This document shows positions 56,802 through 64,000 of a stretch of 64,000 nucleotides of DNA, in pieces; the first letter of the stretch is position 1, and each line of letters begins with the position of its first letter. The notes under the pieces were generated by a model. That model ran no database searches. It saw only the letters and a program-made list of their open reading frames with translations, and was not told the origin of the DNA. This DNA is from Dactylis glomerata (taxonomy: Eukaryota; Streptophyta; Magnoliopsida; Poales; Poaceae). The position numbers and the translations under genes are program-made. The stretch spans positions 558,001 to 622,000 of the forward strand of contig QXEO01000411.1 of assembly GCA_007115705.1 (NCBI GenBank). Direction: 5' to 3'.

Positions 56802-59753
56802 ATGGACGCCGGTACGTGTCTCCGGGCGAAGCCCCGTGCCTTGGTCGGACAGCGAACGCCGCAAGGATTTTCACCGACGAGAGTGCGGGCGGTGAGTCTT
56901 CCGGTGGAGAACAGGGTGCGGCAAATACCTCTGGTTTTGGATTCCAATTCCCGGAGGAGCACCGATCCGATCCGTGGTGCTGAACTGAAGGGTCTGCGTT
57001 GCAAGAGATCGGCAGGTAACTGGCTGGCTCTTGTCTTACTTCTTATTCGATTAATTTAAGACAATTTTTTTCCTTTTAAAATAATAATTATTAGGGCCAC
57101 TGATATGAGCATGCCGCATGTTAACTAGTACATTACATTTTATGACCAACTTGGAGATGGATTTCTTTAGCAAGCAAGAAAGATTAATTAGTCCAGCGGA
57201 TAAGATGATCTTTGCGTGTCAATGACCATTGCAAATTTGCAACGGTTTGTTTATCATTCAAGTGGATTATGATGATCATTACATGTAGGGTCGGAGTTTT
57301 GTTTGTTTGTTTATTCTTAATCAAGTTGGAAACAAATATGGTAGGGTGTCAGGTTCGCGAAAAAGATACAGGTTGAAAACTGGGGGGCTTTGGATGACCG
57401 GATTTGTGGAACTTTATTCTGATTTAACTAATAGACTTATCAATACAGCATTCACAATCCACTACGTTTTAAAATAAGCACATGAGACTGAGTTGGCACC
57501 TTTTTCTTCTTCAGGAAACACCTGAGTACCTCAAATTTAGTACCGTACGTTGTAAAATTGTTAAGGTTTTGGTCCTACCGGGCTTGTACCTGCATCAGCT
57601 GCGGGCACTTCTTGAAATTGTCTGGCACTTCTTGTATCACACGATTCATAGGAAATCAGAAAGTTAGGAAGCAATATATATGACGATTCTGTGAGAATTT
57701 ATCCAGGATAGTGGTATAATCAGTGTTAGTTGGGGGCCTTGGAACCTTTTCGTTCCTCTCATAAGTCTCCAACTGCAAGTAGCCATTGGAATGGGACATG
57801 AACCTAACTAATCACAGTAAGTCAGTAACATCATACAGAGACGAGACAGTCATGTGCTAACAAAATTTCTGTGTCTACACATTGCTGCATAATAATAAAA
57901 ATGCTACCCTGGATTCCACAGGATTCTTGATATACTAACTGTTCCTGTTTGGATCTCAAATATTGATTCGGAACAGCCCATAATAACTCTCTGCAAGTAT
58001 CACGCTAGAATAAATTATAGGACTCGAGGGAAGCACATAATTGATTGATCTTGTTATCCAAGGATTGTGACGTGACATGCACGCATGATTGCAGATACTG
58101 AGAAAGTCCATTACTCTTCTGATGAAGCTCTGGTACTTAAGGTTAGGAGATAATGTGATGGTGTTTTCCTTTACAAGTTTACATGGAGAAACTCATACAA
58201 CTACAATTTTGTGTTAATATGACTGACCTCCATGTTAACTGCAGCAAAAAGCAGAGGATGTGCTCCCTTACTTGAATGACCGCTGTGTTTATCTAGTTGG
58301 TTAGTTCTTAATCCTGCATTAGCTCTATACTTGAGTAAATTCCGTCATAGTGTATTGCTAATATAATAATTCTATAAATATATAAAATAGGAATGATGGG
58401 TTCCGGCAAAACTACAGTTGGGAAGATAATAGCCGAAGTACTAGGCTATTCATTCTTTGACAGGTTTGAATTTCTCTCCGATAACTGCAGCAACTGCTAA
58501 ACGCCAATCAAAATGTTCTTTGAACTAACTTCTGTTCATCACGGTATAGTAATGTTACGAGCGCTTTCCTTTCACAGTGATAAGCTGGTTGAGCAGGCTG
58601 TTGGCATACCGACGGTTGCTGAGATTTTTCAAATCCACAGTGAAGCATTCTTCAGAGATAACGAGGTATGTGCTTATTTCTCTTGGTAATAGGATATATC
58701 TTGTAAACTTTTGCTGCCTTCTAATAAGTTAAGTTACACCTAAGCATACTCTTGAAAAGAAAAAATAGGATATATATCTATTTCTTTGTACTGAGGAGGG
58801 GGAAACTACTTAAAGTCCTACAACCTTACTGTTTCTCTCCCTGGCATGATGTAATTTGCCATTCTCCACCCAAAATATAGTAGTGGTCTACAATACCAAG
58901 CCCCTCTTCAAGTGCCTGATAAGCAAATTTTCTAATATCATCTTATTTCATTCGACTTCTCAAGAGCGAGGTACTAAGGGATTTATCATCAATGCGCCGA
59001 TTAATTGTCGCAACTGGAGGTGGTGCGGTGATACGGCCAATCAATTGGTACTGGGAGTGACAAACTAGCCCAGTTGCTTTTCAAGGCAATGCTTACTAAG
59101 TTTACTGTGTGAAATTTGCAGGAGTTATATGAAGAAAGGGCTCACTATCTGGTTAGATGTTCCCTTGGATGCGCTTGCAAGAAGGATTGCTGCAGTGGGT
59201 ACAGCTTCACGGCCCCTCTTGCATCAGGAGTCTGGTGATCCTTATACAAAGGTAGGTAGCTACCGATACTTTTATTTATGTCTCAATCTGAGTTTGGCAT
59301 GCAGACAGAGCTAATAACTTATTGTTTTCATTTGCAGGCCTATGTGAAGCTCACAACACTTTTTGAAAAAAGAATGGACTCATATGCTAATGCAGATGCC
59401 AGAGTTTCCCTTGAAGGTACATTTCCTACAGATTTCTCCGCTATACATAATTTTGGTTTTCATTCTAGTGTTCTATACTACTACAAAGGTCTAAATGGCT
59501 CAATGTATGATGCTTTTAGCTCATGTTTAGTTTTTACTCCATTGCTGACTATGAATACAATGCAGATATCGCATTCAGACAAGGACATAATGATGTCAAT
59601 GTACTTACACCGAGTGCCATCGCTATTGAGGTATTTCTGACTTGGTTGAAATGATCTTTCGAACTATTCCTGACTGGATTTTGCCTTCCATTCTTACAGG
59701 CATTGCTAAAGATGGAGAGCTTTCTTACCCAGAAGGCAATGGTCAGAAACTGA
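56802..59753 (+). CDS. SK: Shikimate kinase, plastid-targeted
   Basis: Ten exons, spliced by eye: 56802-57015, 58095-58141, 58245-58299, 58391-58463, 58578-58665, 58965-59047, 59122-59251, 59338-59416, 59566-59630, 59700-59753. They sum to 888 bases in frame, 295 aa. The enzyme phosphorylates shikimate at the 3-hydroxyl with ATP, step five of the shikimate pathway to chorismate, in the plastid stroma. Residues 1 to about 75 are Arg/Ser-rich and poor in acidic residues, like a transit peptide. The kinase core has the Walker [10 protein letters not shown] (106-114), Asp129/Asp131 (FFDSD), Arg156 (FFRDNE), the GGG shikimate-binding motif (177-179), and the lid Arg217 (ASRPLL). These key residues are all present, so it is an active-type kinase and not one of the inactive SKL homologues. 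Length and exon layout fit rice shikimate kinases. The 1.1-kb first intron holds nothing recognisable. Confidence 0.94.
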
Positions 59754-60334
59754 CCGGTTCCTGGTGGTTAAAAAGAACAACGACAAGCAATGGTCCTTGT
59801 TCGTTGTGCTAGACAACCTTCCAGAACTTGATTGTTCAAACAATATTACATTGGACAACTTGAGTTTATACTTGTGTAAATGAATGTGTAAATAGCTCTC
59901 AACACAGATGATGTCTCTCTTGCCTTTGTCTCATTATAGTATTATAGTATAAAGATGGGATTTGCAGTAATAATAGTAGCATTGTCATTTACTTATCTCC
60001 ACGTTGTATATTTTGCAACAAGAATTTAAACGGATCTGTTATTTTAAGGCAAACTGCAATTCTGTAGTATTTTATTATATCATATATTTAAACAAAAGTT
60101 TGTCAGTTACAGCATGTGGGCATTATGGTGGCTCCGAGATATGTACATGTTCTCTCAACCAAAATGTACATGGAAAGCCAAATAATTAGATGGTGAACTA
60201 TACGATAATGCTACAGTATGGGAAACAACTCCTTATACCTGTCGGCTATAGCCGCGTTTCAAAGAACAGCTAAAGAGCAAAAGAAGACCTTGTAGGAAGT
60301 AGAGCTTGAAGACTTGTACCTGTAGGCTTTAACT
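59754..60334. other. Shared 3' flanks of the kinase and ABC1K genes
   Basis: The two genes are tail to tail with 581 bases between stop codons. No further gene or repeat is seen. Confidence 0.6.
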
Positions 60335-63300
60335 TCACATGAATATTCTTCTGATGGTTCTTGCAACAGCACGAGATAAAACACGATTAGTTAAATCCGC
60401 AGGCAGGAGGAGAAACTGCTGCTGGGACTCTGGTGGAAGCTGAATTGGAGAAAGGTGTGTGCAAAAGTGAGAGGAAGCGAAGAACAAAGAATTTAAAAAC
60501 TATGTGCCACATGGACTTTGATACACAATCACATCCAGCCCATATGTTCCTTCTTACCTCAGGTATGACAGAAAGAACTGGCAAGAACTCTGGAAGAGAC
60601 CTCATTTCATTTAACACAAGAGAAACATCATCCAGGCTATCATCTCCCTTTTCCCTAGTGCTTTCATACCCAGGAGCCTGCAAAACTTGAATGAGAAATA
60701 GTACAAACAAAGTCTACACACAAGTGGTACATTTTTGCAATGTTAATAGAACAGATGAGATATTTTATTTGCAGGAGAGATGAAGTATTGATATCTAAAA
60801 AAAGAGATGAAGTATTGATAGTTCATAAGTGTATATTTTAGATGAATCATGTGAAATCTGATGCAAGTACTCACCCAGTATATGTGCTCTTAGTTGATTA
60901 ATAGTATCAATACGCATTAGGGTTGCAGAGCGGCGTCCCGCAAAAATCATTTTTAGCTTTAAGCATCTTGGTTATTTATCAGCAGAGATAGTTTGCCTCT
61001 TGCACATGCAGTACTAATCATGTAGAAAAAGATGTTTGCGGGCCTTCGTGGGACCCGCATTTGCAATTACACATGGACAATTAAGACGTTGATGAAGTCA
61101 TAATATAATGTTCGTAGAATCCAATTATGTCAAACCCCTAAAGCATCCCTCAAACGCTGGTTTTAGGCGTCCGAAATACTAGTGATAGTACTGGTATTGC
61201 ACTTTATAAAATTTGCTAGCACAGGTGAAAATTTGAGAAATCGTGTTTGAACACCCGTAGCTTTCATATATTACTTTAGCTTTTCCTAATGTAAACAATG
61301 TCCGATCTGAAAATCAGATTGACATCTCCTAATTCAATTTCAGCTCAAGGAGAGTAATTTTACAAGCGTATAAGTGGATTGCACTAGCCCTTTCCATCAG
61401 TTCACACGTTTGGTTGCATTGGCTAGTGCATGAACGTTGACATGCCCAGAGTCTCGAGTTTGAGTCCTGGCTTTCACAATTTATCCTAAAACTGTCGTTG
61501 CCCCTCGGTGTCCATGTATAGGCCTCTTGAGCCATACCTGTGAGTCACCGGTCCTATAAGGCCTCTTGAGCCTACCTCTGAGTCTCAACACGTGTTGACT
61601 TGTCATCTCTGTCACACGTGAGTAGGGGTGTTGAAGTGTATAAGTGTACTGCACCAGCCCTTTCCATCAGTTCGTACTTTTGGTTGCGTTGGGTACTACA
61701 TTAAGCTTGACAACATCATTCCATCTGATTAGATAATGTAATTACCATCTTAACTAGCATTCAGTTGAGTCCACAACTCATTTCTCTGAAAAGGTTCTTT
61801 TATATCAAACAATAAGCTTGGTTGGTCACGTAACATACTCTGCTATAACCTAGGAGTATTTTGTCCATCTCATCCACAAATAGTGAGAAGTGATGTTGTG
61901 TTGAAAATTTTACTTACTGGAGATGAGTTTTCCTTCTGAGGAGTCCTCGATACAAGTAGGAGAAGGCGATATAGATTTCTCAAGTTAGTGACCTCCTCAT
62001 TGTTTAGTGATGATGACGGAGATGGTGCAAATGGAAATATAGAGGCTGCAGCAGACGTTACAGAACTTAATGTGGCCACTCCAAGTGCATCTAGTCCCTG
62101 CAAACACTAACGCTTGAGAACACATAGCAAATATGCATGATGAAAGAAAATTCCTACTGTACAAAATAAATCAATAATTAAGCACGGAACGGCCGAAGAT
62201 GAACCACATGGAGTACTTCTGAAATTCAATATTATTTGGAATAGAATATCATTTCTGACTTATTTGCAGAACTTCGCGATAATATATAAATTTTCCTACA
62301 CAAATTTTCTAATTCAAAAGAAAAAATATATAACCCGGCAGCTCCCTTGCGACTTGCCACCTTGCCAGCATTAATGGCATGGGAAGTGCAAAGGTGAATC
62401 TTAAGCTGTTAGGTCTAAAACTATGTTGAATAAGAAATTCACATGAAGGATGAAGCCAAAGGGCACATGTAACAAGATAACTGACCTTAGAAATCTCCTG
62501 AAGAAGTAAATCCTTCACGAAGGAACCCTGGAAAGAGAGTTCACTATTGGTTCATTATCTGATGAGTTCGATGTCAAATAATTACCAATCTCGTTCAGTT
62601 TTACCTGTTCAGTGAGTGTAAATGACAGGACTTGTTTAATTGCATATCTTGAACTATCACTATCTTCTTTTTGACTTTTGACCAAGGACTGTTCTGATCT
62701 GGCCCGGAGCGACTGTAACAAGAAACAAAAATAGTCATGTGCCAAGAAGGTCGGACTAGAGCTCATAAAACTGGAAAGGACATGCTTTCCAGGCGCAAAG
62801 ATTTGCTAAAAACTGGTTAACCCAAAAAAAATTAGCTAAAACTGGTCATAAGCTAGTGTGAGTATGCTAAATTATCATCGGCTCAGTGAAAAAATATTCC
62901 AAAATTAACAAACCCCTGTTTGAGCAGAAACCAGCAAAAACTGGCTGGTTTCCAATATGAAATTGGCTAGAAAGATGGGTTGCTTACACATGTCTCAAGA
63001 AAACCCTTACGTCAGATTTCATATAGTGAAACTTATTCATGTTAAGAAAAGTAAGATCAGCACTTAAGCAGCATATGCATATACATGTGAGGAAACAGAC
63101 CAACCTCTGTTAACAAAGATTCCAAACGGTCAATCTGGAAAGTGCCACCCTGTAACATATTTCAATTATAATAGAATGTAAGGTCTTTGCTATATAACTG
63201 GCAGAAGTTGCAGTAGACAATATGAAAAATAAACCTGAAAGAAAATGACTTGCTAGCATGATCACATGATATCATCACAATTTAAAATTTCTGAAAACAG

Positions 63301-63464
63301 TAAGGACTAAGGAAAAGCAAACCTTATAAAGTAGTGTGTTCAATGTTGCTCGGAGATTTGGTGAGCTATCAGTGAGAACTTTTCTTGCAATCCATGGGTA
63401 GGAACTGCTCAAGACTTTGTAGTTGGGATTGAAGCTGATTGCAATGCCTTCCAAGACAGCAAGG
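60335..63464 (-). CDS. ABC1K (UbiB-like) protein kinase, C-terminal part only
   Basis: Seven consecutive 3' exons, right to left: 63323-63464, 63105-63149, 62605-62712, 62486-62527, 61918-62097, 60558-60677, 60335-60439. They join in one frame to about 246 residues and a stop. The visible part covers the segment after the kinase core (LEGIAISFNPNYKVLSSSYP, YPWIARKVL, RLESLLTE), then FTLTEQGSFVKDLLLQEISKG and the conserved end LPADLTNRVLSRAVARTIRR. The atypical kinase motifs of ABC1 proteins would lie upstream and are not in the window. The C-terminal pattern looks most like plastid ABC1K3-type proteins, which act in plastoglobule prenylquinone metabolism, but this assignment is from memory of the family. 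The acceptor before 63464 implies more exons beyond the right edge. A 5'-truncated copy cannot be excluded. Confidence 0.82.
60776..60820. repeat. Micro-insertion with 18-bp direct repeats
   Basis: Nine inserted bases (TCTAAAAAA) lie between two exact copies of AGAGATGAAGTATTGATA, in an intron of the ABC1K gene. It looks like a poly(A) retroposition scar. Confidence 0.65.
61364..61711. mobile_element. TRIM-like element in an intron of the ABC1K gene
   Basis: Direct repeats of about 80 bp flank a ~190-bp centre: 61364-61442 and 61633-61711, sharing CCCTTTCCATCAGTTC and TTTGGTTGC. After the first repeat, CAGAGTCTCGAG resembles a decayed primer-binding site. Target duplications are not clear, so the exact ends are uncertain. 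Confidence 0.5.
62805..62846. repeat. Micro-insertion with 12-13-bp direct repeats
   Basis: TAACCCAAAAAAAATTA lies between GCTAAAAACTGGT and GCTAAAACTGGT in an ABC1K intron, again an A-rich insert between direct repeats. Confidence 0.5.
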
Positions 63465-64000
63465 CTGAAAAAACAAAAAGCTCCTCAGATTCTGCCCAAA
63501 ATTTTTGTCCAATACTTTTTTTCCGGTTTTGCCCTCCCACCAAACACCAAATTACCCACCTATGCCACGCATAAGTAAATCGGTTCGACTGATGATTCCC
63601 CACACTCCAAAATAGAACGATAAGACATAATCCCTCAGGGAAGGCGACAGACAAATCCGAGCGACGGCTCTGCCCATCGGTGTCTATTCCACGGCACCAC
63701 GGCAGGCAGGGAACCACGGCGCGCATCCTCCCCCAAATCCCAGGTCGGCCTCTCTCTGTTCCCCTCGCTGTGGCGCTGGTTTGCCACCGTATGCCGGTTC
63801 CCTCGCCCTGGCACTGGTTGCGCCCGACACCGCCACCACCTGCTCGTTCCGCCGGCACGGATACCCGCCCCAATTCCTCAAAGCCATGTGATATACTAAT
63901 ACAAAGGACGAGGGTGTGGTCATGGCGGCCAACCTCGCTTCTGATCGGGAGACCCTGAGATGGGCTGGGCGAAGGATAGGGTGTGGTTGCTGAACATCGC
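63465..64000. other. Unassigned, probably ABC1K intron or 5' flank
   Basis: Starts as an intron on the minus strand (TTTTTTCAG acceptor). The part at 63650-63860 is GC-rich with open frames on both strands and no recognisable domain. No ABC1K kinase-core motif is present, so it is either intron, an insertion, or unrelated sequence abutting a truncated gene. Confidence 0.4.

Overview
The window is nuclear DNA of a grass, most likely a Triticeae species (wheat, barley or Aegilops group). The reasons are GT-AG spliced genes with GC-rich 5' exons, a Copia element whose LTR has the BARE/Angela/WIS-type start, a Gypsy-like element with the Sabrina/WHAM-type LTR start, Stowaway MITEs, and a large CACTA transposon. 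Splice models were joined by eye. Every multi-exon gene below closes in frame, which is the main support for the exon borders.

Layout. 1-600: probable 5' leader of a minus-strand gene lying off the left edge. 984-2450: intronless family-1 UDP-glycosyltransferase (+). 2650-5179: seven-exon PDCD2/TSR4-like gene (-), convergent with the UGT. 7500-25330: a repeat nest in which a degenerate minus-strand LINE is split by a non-autonomous Gypsy-like element (8312-24283). That element carries a solo LTR in its interior and a nearly intact Copia element (15579-24278) in the last five bases of its 3' LTR. 25455-30790: small elements (an LTR-ended fold-back, a hAT MITE, a 5S-rRNA-derived repeat, a Stowaway) and a second LINE (+) with another copy of the same solo LTR. 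31465-38060: seven-exon GH3 beta-xylosidase (+). 38652-39213: small three-exon gene for a putative mitochondrial membrane protein (+). 39661-43377: young non-autonomous LTR retrotransposon full of internal tandem repeats. 45249-56390: complete 11.1-kb CACTA transposon with a 3-bp target duplication and two intact genes (TNP2-type transposase; TNPA-like protein fused to a Ulp1-type protease domain). 56802-59753: ten-exon plastid shikimate kinase (+). 60335-63464: 3' part of an ABC1K (UbiB-like) kinase gene (-), tail to tail with the shikimate kinase.

The host genes are unrelated single-copy functions (secondary-metabolite glycosylation, ribosomal-protein chaperoning, cell-wall xylan turnover, aromatic amino-acid synthesis, plastid quinone and lipid metabolism) and show no sign of a cluster. 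The most unusual object is the CACTA element. Its two genes appear to be driven by two related copies of one promoter/leader module: a palindrome cluster, a TATA box, a short non-coding exon and a repeat-rich intron ending at the start codon. Its accessory protein ends in a cysteine-protease domain with all expected catalytic residues.
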